Below the pieces are notes generated by a model. That model saw only the letters and a program-made list of their open reading frames with translations. It did not search any database and had not been told where the DNA came from. A stretch of DNA of 64,000 bases from Isochrysis galbana (lineage: Eukaryota; Haptophyta; Isochrysidales; Isochrysidaceae), in assembly GCA_018136815.1 (NCBI GenBank), contig CM030944.1:431256-495255 (forward strand). Direction: 5' to 3'. Positions 51,441 through 60,388 of this stretch are shown here, one piece after another. The translations under genes and the position numbers were made by a program. The first letter of the stretch is position 1. Each line of letters begins with the position of its first letter.

Positions 51441-52539
51441 AGGGGAGAGAGAGCGCGGAGAAGGGGGTGGGCGGAGCGAGAGCTCCGCTCACCGAAAAAT
51501 AGGCAAGTCCCGCACCTGTTTACAGGATAAGTCGGGGCTGAGGCCGCCGCCCACACTCGGAGACACAGGAGGAAGGGGGGGAATGATCACCGGGGGGAGG
51601 CGCGGGCCACCGGACCATATCTAAGCCCTTCACCCCTATCCTCCTAGTAGTGCACGGGGGGAGCCGCCTTATGGCGGGGGGAGAAGGGCCGGGGAAGTGG
51701 GGGTGTAGATAGGGGTGGGGACGGGAAAAATCGACTTTTCAAAATTGCACCCAAATCGCCAAGAGAAAGCAAGGAGGGATTCTTCATGATGACATCAAAG
51801 CAACTACAAAGTTTCGCGAGTTGATTCTTTCGTGGTCACGAGTACGAACGCCCGCAATGCGGCGATTTTTTTGCAGTGGCCAAGGAGTTTTCTTTTAGGT
51901 AAACACACCCTCATTGCCATGAGCGCCATCCATGCGCAAGATGCAAGTGCAAGTGCTGCCGAGGGCTTCTCAAGCTCAGGCACTTCTCTGAAATTTGAGG
52001 CCCGACGATAGTCTTGCCCAATGTATGTGGTTCAAGGATAGTATTCGCTCTCACCGTCAGTGATGTTCATTAAGATGAGCTACTTCAAACTCGCTCTGCG
52101 GCCTGGCGCGGCCCGGCGACGAGCTGCGAGCTGCTGAATGAATTGCGTCCGCACTCCGCACAAATGCGCGCCCTACCCACCAATGCGCTCCAAAGTAGGC
52201 GCGAAGTGGCCGCCACTTCGGCAAAAGCGCAGGACGTGGTGCGCTCATCCGCTCTGCCAAAAACTACTCAACCTCAAAATATAGACTAGAAAATAGCAGT
52301 AGCAATAGCAGGCGATTGCTCAATCTCAATCTGCTCAAGGCCGCTCGCAACAAAGTTGCATCTAGATCAATAAGTTGTGGTACCCACGCACAACATGCTA
52401 CTCGCATGCGGATAACGACTGCACCCATCACAACCACAACAACGCCACAATCGAGGCAAACATTTATCCCACAGATTCCTAGTAGCTAGAGCACTAAGGC
52501 CTGAGAACTTGGCCCATTCCGCAGCACCTGCCACTCTTC
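51441..52539. other. Intergenic, no gene supported
   Basis: G-rich stretches at 51440-51720, then more AT-rich DNA. No domain, tRNA or repeat family recognised in 51750-52500. Confidence 0.3.
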
Positions 52540-52573
52540 TTGCAGCTGTGTGGGGCCACCTTTAACGCCGGCA

Positions 52574-53333
52574 TACGAGGTAAGGGAGTGGTGTCATGAG
52601 CACAAGCGGGGCCGCGCCCACAGCACGACTTGCATCCGCGTTAGCAGCCGAGCGGCATGGGCTCTGGCCCGCATCAGCCGCGCGGCCACGGCCATCCAGC
52701 TAGAGCCCCTTGCACCAAGCCTGGAAAGCAAAGGAGGGAACATGAGTGCCGAAGGGGGACCCTCGGTACCTACGTCTGGGGCCGAGCGCGGCGGTATTCT
52801 AGCACTATATCAAGCAAGGCAGGCTGCTAGTGAGATTGATCACTGCCGAGCCGGCAACACACCCAACCTCCGAGGCAAAAAGAGGGAATGGTGCCGTGGG
52901 CACCAATCAGTGCCCACGGCACCACTTGGAGGAGGCAATGCGGGCAACGGCTCCAGCTGCGCTAGCGATCCAGCGCGGTGGTTCTGGCGCCCGCTCTCGC
53001 ACCAGCCGCGCTGTCAGCACGAACTCACCAGCCCCCCTGCAACCTTGCAATCCATGCCTGTGTGACCAAGGGAGGAAATGGTGCCGTGGGTACCAAGGGG
53101 GGACCTCGGTGCCCACGGCACCACTCGTAGCAGCAGCAACGGCCCCGGCCTTGCAAGCGGTCGGGCGCGCCCCTTCGGCACGTCTGGCACGCGCACACGG
53201 CAAAATGCAAATGAAAAATTCACAGCGCCAGGGCCAGCGCCCATCGCGCTTGAATATTTCGCCTGCAGGGCAACAGGAGGGAATGGTGCCGTGAGTACCG
53301 AGAGAGAGCCTCGGTACCCGCGGCACCACTCAC
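52574..53333. repeat. Series of hairpin-bearing intron-like elements (GTGGTGCCGTGGGTACC)
   Basis: On the minus strand four elements of 53-83 bases begin with GT (GTGAGTGGTGCC, GTGGTGCCGTGGGCACC, GTAGGTACC), fold through complementary arms GTGGTGCCGTGGGYACC / GGTRCCCACGGCACCA, and close with a pyrimidine tract and CAG. Positions: 53263-53333, 53058-53124, 52843-52925 and 52721-52773; a weaker fifth begins near 52574. Spacing is 120-200 bases. Confidence 0.7.
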
Positions 53334-53640
53334 AAGAGGCGCGGGCTACGGATCCGGGCATGACTGGGGCCGATCTCAGCGGCTCCAGACGCCTCAGATC
53401 CCACTTTGGAGTGGTGGCCGAGGCGCCTTCCTGGATCTGCGCGGGAACTGAAGGAAATGTCAGTTTCTGTGGAGAGGAACGGCCTGGTGAGCATGCAAAA
53501 ACGTGTGCATCACGCAACATGCATGCTATGGGTTCGGAGTGAGCGGGCGCGGGCGTGCAAGGTGAGGAGGGCAGCGCACCGGTGTCATAAGCCGCTCCAC
53601 GCGCGTCGGAGCGCGTCGGGTCACCGAGAATGGCCGCCAT
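53014..53640 (-). CDS. Tentative three-exon gene using two of the hairpin introns
   Basis: ATG at 53640 gives MAAILGDPTRSDARGAAYDT and so on. Exon 1 53640-53334, intron 53333-53263 (GTGAGT...TGCAG, 71 nt), exon 2 53262-53125, intron 53124-53058 (GTGGTG...CACAG, 67 nt), exon 3 53057-53014. Phases agree at both junctions and the product would be about 162 residues, with Trp/Cys-rich exon 2 (KRDGRWPWRCEFFICILPC). No domain is recognised, and exon 3 adds only 13 residues. Coding on the other strand (IQ-motif-like AALAIQRGG, PALQAVGRAPSARLAR) is an alternative reading of the same exon-like islands. Confidence 0.3.
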   Translation of the reverse strand: MAAILGDPTRSDARGAAYDTGALPSSPCTPAPAHSEPIACMLRDAHVFACSPGRSSPQKLTFPSVPAQIQEGASATTPKWDLRRLEPLRSAPVMPGSVARASCEWCRGYRGSLSVLTAPFPPVALQAKYSSAMGAGPGAVNFSFAFCRVRVPDVPKGRARPLARPGPLLLLRVVPWAPRSPLGTHGTISSLGHTGMDCKVAGGLVSSC

Positions 53641-54084
53641 GGCCACCTAACGCATGGGGGGTCACGAGGGGTTCAAACGACAACACTGAGGCGCCCGCCA
53701 GCAGAGCTCGGTTCAGTCGGCGGGCGAACGTGAAGTTCGACCCGCAGAGCCGTCTCCTGGCCCAAGCTGGTCGCGCCAGTCGCGAGCGAGCCTGCAACAC
53801 CCCACCACACGCCTACAGGAGCGTGGTGGTGATCGACCACCTCGAGCGAGGCGGACGCCATCCCTCCGCTCCGCAGACAAGAAGCGGCAGAGGAATTCTT
53901 CGCCCCCCCTCACGAAAAAAATACTCGCTTCCAGGAAGGATGGGAGGGGTTTTCTTTTTCTTCCCCTCCCCACCCCTACAGTGTAGAAAGTTTCCTACGT
54001 GAGTAGAAAGTAGAGGGTCCACGTCCACGGCTCCACGGCCGCGTGTGCGGTGAGACTATTAAAAGGTTTATTTGTTTATTGATT
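53641..54084. other. Intergenic, no gene supported
   Basis: A partial copy of the 120-bp repeat end lies at 54045-54075 (minus): AAACCTTTTAATAGTCTCACC. Otherwise nothing recognised. Confidence 0.3.
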
Positions 54085-54200
54085 GCTTGGCGCTTGGCCA
54101 GGAGCACACTGCGCTTCTGACCGCCCATCCTCCTCCCCGCAGGCTCGCCTGGATCGCGCGTCCTAGCCGGCGTGGCCAGCCCATCGCTCCAACCCCTCCC
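54085..54200 (+). repeat. GC-rich repeat family, fragment F
   Basis: TGGCCAGGAGCACACTGCGC, TTCTGACCGCCCATCCTCC, CCGCAGGCTCGCC and GTGGCCAGCCCATCGCTCC match copy A at 58420-58515. Confidence 0.65.
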
Positions 54201-54215
54201 CCGCGCGCCTGAGAT

Positions 54216-54440
54216 AGGAGAGAGGCGGCGGAGGGGGGGGGGGACGACGGAGGGGGGAACCTGCGGAGGGGGGGGGAAATCTGCGGAGGGGGGGGAAATC
54301 TGCGGAGGGGGGGAGAAATCTGCGGAGGGGGGGAAATCTGCGGAGGGGGGGAAATCTGCGGAGGGGGGGGGAACTGCAGAGGGGGGGGGGGAACTGCAGA
54401 GGGGGGGGGGGCTGAAATGCAGAAGGGGGGGAAGGGAATG
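54216..54440. repeat. G-rich minisatellite (GGAGGGGGGGAAATCTGC)n
   Basis: About a dozen units of 17-20 bases differing in the length of the G-run, some with GGAACTGCAGAGG. On the plus strand it could form G-quadruplexes. Confidence 0.9.
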
Positions 54441-55075
54441 CAGAGGGGCCCAGTTCAGTTACCTGCATTTCTTACCTTAAACGCGTGAACAATTACCGTA
54501 ACAGTAAAAATAAAACTCCAATCCTCGAATTTCGAGACGAAAATCGGCGAACCAGGACTTGAGCCCAGGGAGAATCCGAATCTGCACGCCTTGCGCGACC
54601 ACGGCGAACATAGAAGACGGTATATAGCGAAGAAGGCTCGTACTCGTGCCAAACTATTCATGCCAAAAGGTCTGAATACAACAGGCTCAAGGCAAGAGTT
54701 AGCGTTGAGCGCTCGTAATCGAGAGCATTGAACGAATGATTCAAGGACGACGAGAGCGACGAAGGAGGTAGCGAACGAACGGCGAGAGAGAACGGGACTC
54801 CCGGAGTCGAATCGTCCCCACCACATATGAGCAGATGAGGGTGTGACTCCGGATCGATTGAACGACTGAAACGAAGACGCGAATTTCGGGAACGACGGCA
54901 TCGCAACCTAGGGTAGTATCCCCAGGTTGGAAGGATAGCAAGAAGGCTTTGCTCAGCCGGCTAGCTAGTGAAACGAGTCGGTGACGATACCACGTTACCA
55001 CACCGTACTCCGGAGGAGTAGAACGAACCACTCCTACAAAACAACTCAGGCTAGACACCCCCCCGCGCACGCGCC
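54441..55075. other. Intergenic with tRNA-like remnant and 5' flank of the PPR gene
   Basis: On the minus strand GGCTCAAGTCC (54565-54555) resembles a tRNA B box and TGGTCGCGCAAGG (54601-54589) an A box, but the cloverleaf does not close, so at most a tRNA-derived SINE relic. 54780-54810 holds the palindrome ACTCCCGGAGT. Confidence 0.3.
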
Positions 55076-56617
55076 ATGCTGCTCAGCGGCCGCCTCTCGC
55101 GCCTCTCGCGCCTCGGCCCGCCCCCTCTCTCGCGCGCGGCGGGCTCGGCGCTGCCGCTCGAGCTGCGCGAGCGTGTTGCGGCGCTGCGCACCCTAGAACG
55201 CGCCGCCCGCGACACCGCCAACGACGCCCCTGGCCGCACGCTGCTCTGGACAGAGAGTGCGACGGCCGAAGCAGCGAGAGATAGGCAGAGGCAGCGAGAG
55301 GGAGAGGGAGAGGGTGAGCGGGGGAGCGACAATGCGGGATGGGCGGCCCAGGATGTGGCGGGATCTAAGCTGCTGCGATTTCCGCGCGATGCCGTTCCTC
55401 GCGGCCAGCTTCAGGCCAAGCAGTGGCTGGCGCTCCGCGTCGGCGGCGAGGACTGCGAGCAGCTTAGTCCGCAGCGGTGGATGCAGGCGCTCGAGCTGTG
55501 CGCGGAGCGCGGCTGGTCGGCAGCGAGTGGGTTTATTCTTCAGCAAATGCGCAAGAGTGGGCTTAGCGTTGACCGCGCGCTGCCGCTCGCGCTCGAGGCG
55601 AGTGCTGCCTCGAATGGTGCTGTGAGCCAACGGCTTGCTGAAGCACACAAACGCGGCGAGTCATTGAATGCTGGGGTCTTCGATGCGCTATTTCGGGGCT
55701 TCAGGCGGCATGGGCGCCACGAAAATGCGCTTAATGCATGGGTGCACATGCGGGAGTTGGGCATTTGGCCAGGACCGAGCGGGTTGCTGGACTTTGCGAC
55801 AGCAGCTTGCAGGGGGGGGCATTGGAGGCAAGCACGGGACGCGCTCGCTGAGGCTATGGCCGCCGGCGTGGACGTGCCTATCGGCTGCTGGCGCAGCGTG
55901 CTGCGCGAGTGCACCTATGAGTCCGGTGCCGAGGCGGAGGCCGCCGGGCTCCTCGACCGAATCCACCCGCGCACCACTTCGGATTTTAATCAGCTGCTGC
56001 TAATGCAGGCGAGAGCGCAACGGAGGGTCTTCAAGGAGAGGCGCGCTGACCGCATCCTTGCGCGGATGGCGGAGGAGGGAATAGAGTGGGATGAGGGTAC
56101 ATACACGGCTCTGGTCAAGCTGCAGAAGACCGATGCGGCGTCTGTGCTTAACTTCTTCGAGCAGGCTCGCGAGGCCGGCATCTCACCCCAGTCCGAGCTC
56201 TTCACGGCGTGTGCTTGCTCCATGTGGGTGTGCTCGCAGGTCGACCTCGCGCTCTGGCTAAACGACGAGGCACACGCGATGGGAGTTGTGCTAGGCTCTC
56301 ACGACCTTGAGCAGCAGGCGATGGATGCAGCACGCAGCCGACACTTTGACCATGCAGATCGCCTCTTTCGCCGAGCGCGACAGCAAACTGCCACCACGCC
56401 TACTGGCACACGAGCTGCTAAGGCGCAAGCTGCGCGCCTCACGGCTGCGATGTGCATGCCGGCACAGCTGCCAGCTAGATTGGATGACGCGAGCTCGGTC
56501 GCATCGGCCGGTCACCCGGAACAGTCAACGAGGCATACCGTCGTGGCAACCGCCACTGACACCACTGATTCTTACCTGTTGCCTGAGCACCGGCCGCGCC
56601 TCAACGGAGTAATGTAG
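55076..56617 (+). CDS. Pentatricopeptide-repeat (PPR) protein, organelle-targeted
   Basis: 513 residues, single exon, ATG at 55076. Residues 1-45 are Arg/Leu/Ser-rich without acids, a mitochondrial or plastid presequence. From about residue 130 the chain is a run of paired helices with PPR spacing: QALELCAERGWSAASGFILQ / QMRKSGL, NAGVFDALFRGFRRHGRHEN then ALNAWVHMRELGIWPG, LDFATAACRGGHWRQARDAL / AEAMAAGVDVP, RRADRILARMAEEGIEWDEG then TYTALVKL, and SVLNFFEQAREAGISPQSEL. PPR proteins bind organelle RNA in a sequence-specific way and act in processing, stability or translation. No editing (DYW) or SMR domain follows. The C-terminal 80 residues are disordered. Confidence 0.85.
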   Translation: MLLSGRLSRLSRLGPPPLSRAAGSALPLELRERVAALRTLERAARDTANDAPGRTLLWTESATAEAARDRQRQREGEGEGERGSDNAGWAAQDVAGSKLLRFPRDAVPRGQLQAKQWLALRVGGEDCEQLSPQRWMQALELCAERGWSAASGFILQQMRKSGLSVDRALPLALEASAASNGAVSQRLAEAHKRGESLNAGVFDALFRGFRRHGRHENALNAWVHMRELGIWPGPSGLLDFATAACRGGHWRQARDALAEAMAAGVDVPIGCWRSVLRECTYESGAEAEAAGLLDRIHPRTTSDFNQLLLMQARAQRRVFKERRADRILARMAEEGIEWDEGTYTALVKLQKTDAASVLNFFEQAREAGISPQSELFTACACSMWVCSQVDLALWLNDEAHAMGVVLGSHDLEQQAMDAARSRHFDHADRLFRRARQQTATTPTGTRAAKAQAARLTAAMCMPAQLPARLDDASSVASAGHPEQSTRHTVVATATDTTDSYLLPEHRPRLNGVM

Positions 56618-57014
56618 CCATGTGCCGTGTCACGTTCATTTTTTCACGTTGCTTTCGACGTGTGAGGCTATCAGCTTCCGTCCCTATGATGAATTGCAAT
56701 TGTTGTTCACATGTGAGGGAGAAGGAGTATGTTCTGATGCAGAAGATTCTATGAGCAATTAGGGCTAAAGCACCGATGCATCAGCCTGTCGTTGCGATGC
56801 TCTTGCCAGTCAAGGTGGCGCTGACGCCACCTTGAAGATTGCGTTAGTCAATCTCGAACCTTCATTGCATATCCTAACTTTCCGTCAATACTCTGCTGCC
56901 CTATAATCTGCCATCAATCACGTGGTAGATGGAAGGCAACTTGAGCAATCGAGGTTGAAGAGCACTCGGAGCGCTCTAGCCTCCCATTGCTGCCGTCATT
57001 GCGGGAGCTCCCAT
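56618..57014. other. 3' flank, no gene seen
   Basis: CAAGGTGGCGCTGACGCCACCTTG at 56811-56834 is a perfect 24-base palindrome 200 bases after the PPR stop codon, a possible transcript-end structure. Nothing else was recognised. Confidence 0.4.
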
Positions 57015-57084
57015 ATTGGTGTGAGGCGGCTTGCCTTCATTTGTTCTCCTTTTCCTCCGGTTTCTTCCCCTCCCGCAGGGAGTC

Positions 57085-57390
57085 TCACCCTACCATGAGC
57101 CCCCCCGCGAGCACCCCGAAGGGGAGCACCACGTACGCGATGAGAACGGCGTCGCCACTCAATTTCGGACTGGAACAGGTCGCAGGTGGCGGCGTCAGCT
57201 CCCGGAGCGGGTGATTTTGCGCAACCACAGGAGCAGCCGTTTGAGGAGGAGGAGCCCCCCCGTGAAACGTCGACGCCGACAAGTGCAAATACTGCAGCAA
57301 GCAGCAGGGCAAGAGCACACCAACGAAGGGGCAATGCGTGAAGAGACCCAAGGTGGCAAGGAGCGTGGCAAATGTTTTCTGCAAATGCAT
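57085..57390 (-). CDS. Secreted or membrane protein ending FGVLAGGLMVG, relative of 44449-44535
   Basis: ATG at 57390, 101 residues. The N-terminus (MHLQKTFATLLATLGLFTHC) is signal-peptide-like, the middle is Pro/Gln-rich, and the end LSGDAVLIAYVVLPFGVL / AGGLMVG is a membrane helix sharing its last eleven residues with the peptide at 44449. The DNA downstream of the stop (CCTCCCGCAGGGAGTCTCAC, GGCGGCTTGCCTTCATTTG) is shared too, inverted, with 44540-44600. Origin unknown; possibly viral or mobile. Confidence 0.4.
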   Translation of the reverse strand: MHLQKTFATLLATLGLFTHCPFVGVLLPCCLLQYLHLSASTFHGGAPPPQTAAPVVAQNHPLRELTPPPATCSSPKLSGDAVLIAYVVLPFGVLAGGLMVG

Positions 57391-57683
57391 ACTTTTGGGG
57401 GTACTATGCTCCGGGGCCCAGCACTATGGAAGTTGTGCCGATGGGAGTAGTAGCCACGGAGGGCCAATGTCACGCTATCCTCGACTCTGCCGCCAATGTA
57501 GACGCAGACGCTGTAGCCTCTAGCAACTCCCTGTTTTCATTTGCGGGAGTTGACCCTACCCAACCTGAGCTATTGTTCACAAGGCCATACGATTGTCTTG
57601 CCCCTTGCTGCCGCTCGCATGAAACGATAAGACAGGAATTCAAGGGATGCATGTTTCAACTATATAATCTAACTGAGCATTAG
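57372..57683 (+). CDS. Hypothetical protein, 103 residues
   Basis: ATG at 57372. MFSANAYFWGYYAPGPSTME continues with balanced composition (VVATEGQCHAILDSAANVDA, LFSFAGVDPTQPELL) and ends YNLTEH. It overlaps the start of the minus-strand ORF by 19 bases. It reads like a real small domain but has no known relative that I recognise. Confidence 0.35.
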   Translation: MFSANAYFWGYYAPGPSTMEVVPMGVVATEGQCHAILDSAANVDADAVASSNSLFSFAGVDPTQPELLFTRPYDCLAPCCRSHETIRQEFKGCMFQLYNLTEH

Positions 57684-57745
57684 TACCACTACTCTCACTA
57701 GCCCGGTACTAACACGACAGCCCTCAGCGCACCTGCCCGTTGTCG
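57683..57745. repeat. Repeat shared with 17174-17245
   Basis: GTACCACTACTCTCACTAGC, CCGGTACTAACACGACAG and GCGCACCTGCCCG in the same order as at 17174. Confidence 0.6.
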
Positions 57746-57924
57746 AAACAAGCGAGTGCTTGTTCGTGGGGCAAGTCTCAAGGGGCATAGAGCACAGTCT
57801 TGAGAATGAGAGAGGGAGCGCGCGCGCTACATGGCGACACAAGCCACGATCACACATCACTCACAAAACCGCCCAGTCAACAAAGGGACACTCCGAAAAC
57901 TCACGTAAACAGTCGCCACCGGGG

Positions 57925-58186
57925 CCGCCCCAAGCCCTCAAGGATGCCCGCTGTCGCCTCTCGCTTTCCTCCTGGTAGCCGAAGGATTAACACGCTTAGT
58001 CAACGCCGACCCGGAAATGAGGGGAATCACGATAGGACCGAGAGAGTTAAGACTCTCGCAGTTCGCGGACGACACGCAACTTCTAGCTAGCTCCTTCGAG
58101 TCACTGGAAAGGGCGACGCATATACTAGAAACCTATGGTAACGCTACCGGGGCTAGAGTAAATAAGAGAAAGAGTGTACTAATACG
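57925..58186 (+). pseudogene. LINE reverse-transcriptase fragment
   Basis: One frame encodes GAAPSPQGCPLSPLAFLLVA, then EGLTRLV, GITIGPRELRLSQFADDTQL: the QG.PLSP motif and the catalytic FADD motif of a LINE reverse transcriptase, with the A-x-Y (AEGL) region between. Homology stops at about 58186, where the GC-rich repeat begins. The matching part of the copy at 29680 reads ELKISQFADDTQLLA, so the two are diverged members of one family. Confidence 0.85.
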
Positions 58187-58292
58187 TTTGGGGGCAGGGG
58201 CTGGGGTTGAATGTACGGGCCCGCCCCGGGGGGTGTCCGCGATGGAGAGAGGGGGGCGCGAGGCCCCCATTGACCCCCACTTATAAAAGTAG
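58187..58292 (+). repeat. GC-rich repeat fused to the LINE fragment
   Basis: GGGGCAGGGGCTGGGGTTG, GGGCCCGCCCCGGGGGGTGT, CGATGGAGAGAGGGGGGCGC and CATTGACCCCCACTTATAAA: inverted relative of 7908-8045. Confidence 0.65.
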
Positions 58293-58297
58293 GTTCG

Positions 58298-58720
58298 ATG
58301 CATGTTTCAACTAAGTTTATACTTGGTTGACCCATGGGGGGGCACGAGCCCCCCCCTCTCTCCACTCCTCCCCTGCCATGGGGGAGAAACCACCCATCCT
58401 CCTGGCACGCCTGATGGCTTGCCAGGAGGCCACTGCCCTACTGACCCACTCCCTTCCCCACAGGCTCGCCCCATTCGCCCACCCTGGCCCCTCGTGACCA
58501 GCCCATCGCTCCAACCCCCCCTCCCCCCCTGGTCGACAGGCAGACAGGTGCAGATTGGGGGCCCCAGAGACTCAGGAGCGCCAGCGAGGGAGAGGCAGGG
58601 GAGGCCAGGGCCCAGTCCCAGCCTCCTCTGCCCCCAGAGCTGGCCTCCAGGAGCCTCCAGGGGTCGCCGGGGGCAGCTGCAGGCCTGCCGCAGGCGCGCC
58701 ATCGCGCGTGCCGACGGGTG
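58298..58720 (+). repeat. AAGTTTATACTTGGTT GC-rich repeat, copy A (longest)
   Basis: Starts TTTCAACTAAGTTTATACTT and ends near GCCGCAGGCGCGCCATCGCG. It has no protein motif. Parts are repeated at 8046, 23218, 24275, 51216, 54085 and 59655 (inverted). It separates a LINE RT fragment (plus) from a LINE ORF1 fragment (minus). Confidence 0.75.
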
Positions 58721-58726
58721 ATTGAC

Positions 58727-59447
58727 CTGACCTTAGATCCGTACATGAGGGGTGCAACATCCTCGCTTGGGATCTCTTTCTTGTCCTCAGCTAGCTGTGC
58801 TAGCTGGATGAAGAAAGGAGTGTCATCCGGTTCCTCCTCGTCATCATGAGGGGGTGAGGCGAATTGTGTGTTGTGTGTTTGGGTTGGCTTCGGTTCCGAC
58901 TGTGGGTCCGCTCGCATGCGCGAGGGCGGTGGTGGATGTTGATGTTGGGTGGGCAGAGATGGGGCTTTCTGTGCTTATTGTGGGTGCTTCCCTTTGGGGC
59001 CGGCCGCCTCAGCGTACGACTTCTGTGAATTGTTATTTGAGGGATTGGAAACCGTAAAGGCTCCAATGATTGATTGTTGAGTGAAGTGCCCGCCCCCGTG
59101 GGGTGCACTGAAGGTAGGAGTTGCCTCCATGGGGGTGGCAACAGGGCTGCCACCCACCATGGGGAGTCCTTGTTTTGGTGGCACGGCTGCAGAGTCAGGC
59201 GGAAGGGCCAAAGGCTGGCCCTGTTGGTCTGCACGGAACAGGACTCTGCCTGTTCCCTGTTTTTGTGGATGCTGGGGAGGAGAGGGCGGGAGGATCATGT
59301 CGACGTCGCTGTCGGTCAGGGGGGCGGCCCGCGAGCGCTTCGGCTCCGGCGGCTTGGGGCGGCCCCGGTGGGGCGTCGTGGCGGCGGGGGGCTGGGAGGT
59401 GGGAGCGGTCGGCGCGCGCTCCATCGCTGAAACTATAACAATAGTTT
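58727..59447 (-). mobile_element. LINE 5' end with ORF1 (MERA type), 3'-truncated
   Basis: Hairpin AAACTAT TGTT ATAGTTT at 59447-59430, five bases, ATG at 59424. ORF1 starts MERAPTAPTSQPPAATTPHR, has a basic patch KPPEPKRSRAAP, a Pro/Gln-rich middle and KSYAEAAGPKGKHPQ before a stop at 58975. A second frame then continues similar composition (SPPHDDEEEPDDTPFFIQLA, LAEDKKEIPSED) to about 58730, so ORF1 is broken once. SYA followed by a basic stretch is typical of LINE ORF1 proteins. Confidence 0.75.
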
Positions 59448-59507
59448 TGAGATAAGCACGCGACCAAGCGCGAAGAGGCACGAAGTAGCATGAGGGTCGG
59501 AAGCCGA

Positions 59508-59652
59508 TCGCGGATGCGACAGCGTCGATCGCCATGCACGTAGTCACTCCCGAAGAAAGCTCGATGAGCTCCCCGCAAGAACCGCGTTCCGCGCTAGCTG
59601 CCGGCGCGCCCTCGCACGCAATCTCCAAGAGTGAGATGAGCCTTGCTCTGAC
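59508..59652 (+). repeat. 145-bp repeat, second copy (see 10588-10732)
   Basis: CACGTAGTCACTCCCGAAGA, ATGAGCTCCCCGCAAGAACC, GCGCTAGCTGCCGGCGCGCC and ATCTCCAAGAGTGAGAT match the copy at 10588. It is 60 bases upstream of the LINE 5' hairpin at 59447. Confidence 0.7.
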
Positions 59653-59654
59653 AG

Positions 59655-59770
59655 GAGCATGAGCATGGGTGGTTCCTCCCCCCCCCATGGCAGGGGAGGA
59701 GTGTAGAGAGGGGAGGGCTCGTGCCCCCCCCCCCATGGGCGAACTAAGTATAAACTTAGTCGGGCATAGG
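59655..59770 (-). repeat. GC-rich repeat, copy B (inverted, truncated)
   Basis: Reverse complement of the first 110 bases of copy A: GACTAAGTTTATACTTAGTT, CGCCCATGGGGG, GGCACGAGCCCTCCCCTCTC, CCTGCCATGGGG. Confidence 0.7.
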
Positions 59771-60388
59771 CATAGGTACAAAAAAATCTTGAATACGTCT
59801 GCTATGCTACATGCTACTATAGACACTCCGATTCCCCCGGATCACCGTTGCCATCGCCCGTGCCTCCACCACACTCTCCTTCCCGCTCCCCCCCTCGTTC
59901 CTTGTGGTCTTCGGTTTCGGGGGGTCGGCACATGTGCACTACCTTGGGCCTAGCGCTGGGTGAGGGGTGAGGCGGGCCTTTGTTGCGCTTTTGGTTAGCG
60001 GTGTGGCTTTGGTTACCGCGTTGTTGCGGGGCCCCGCAGGCGAAGCGAGGCGAAGCCCACGTGGCCAAAGTGCGATAGGAAGGATCGGTCCAGGATTCAG
60101 GAACAAAACGGCGTACGCTGCCCAGCCCCGATGCTATAAGACGCGCGTGCCAGGACAACAACTATGAGTATCACCACTGCAACCTCGATGTTGACGGGCG
60201 AAGAAGACATTCACGCACCACAGCTGAAATATGTTATCCTTCGTACCGCACAAATTTAGGAGTTCGCCCAGCATCGGGCCAATTACCACAGGAAGGCTAT
60301 TCCCTGCACCACATCCGCTACCACTCTCTGCCATGCAACAGTTCGATGGCCAGACCTCACAAATTAGCTCATGTCGCACCAGTTGGGT
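59771..60388. other. Intergenic; LINE-3'-UTR-like repeat at 59880-59990
   Basis: The inverted relative of 30255-30405 occupies 59880-59990. GGTACAAAAAAATCTT at 59778-59793 also occurs at 43319-43334. A minus-strand frame at 60134-60379 is short and lacks features. Confidence 0.35.

Noticed and set aside
54555-54601. tRNA gene
   Set aside because: A-box-like and B-box-like words are present on the minus strand but acceptor and T stems do not pair. At best a tRNA-derived repeat relic.
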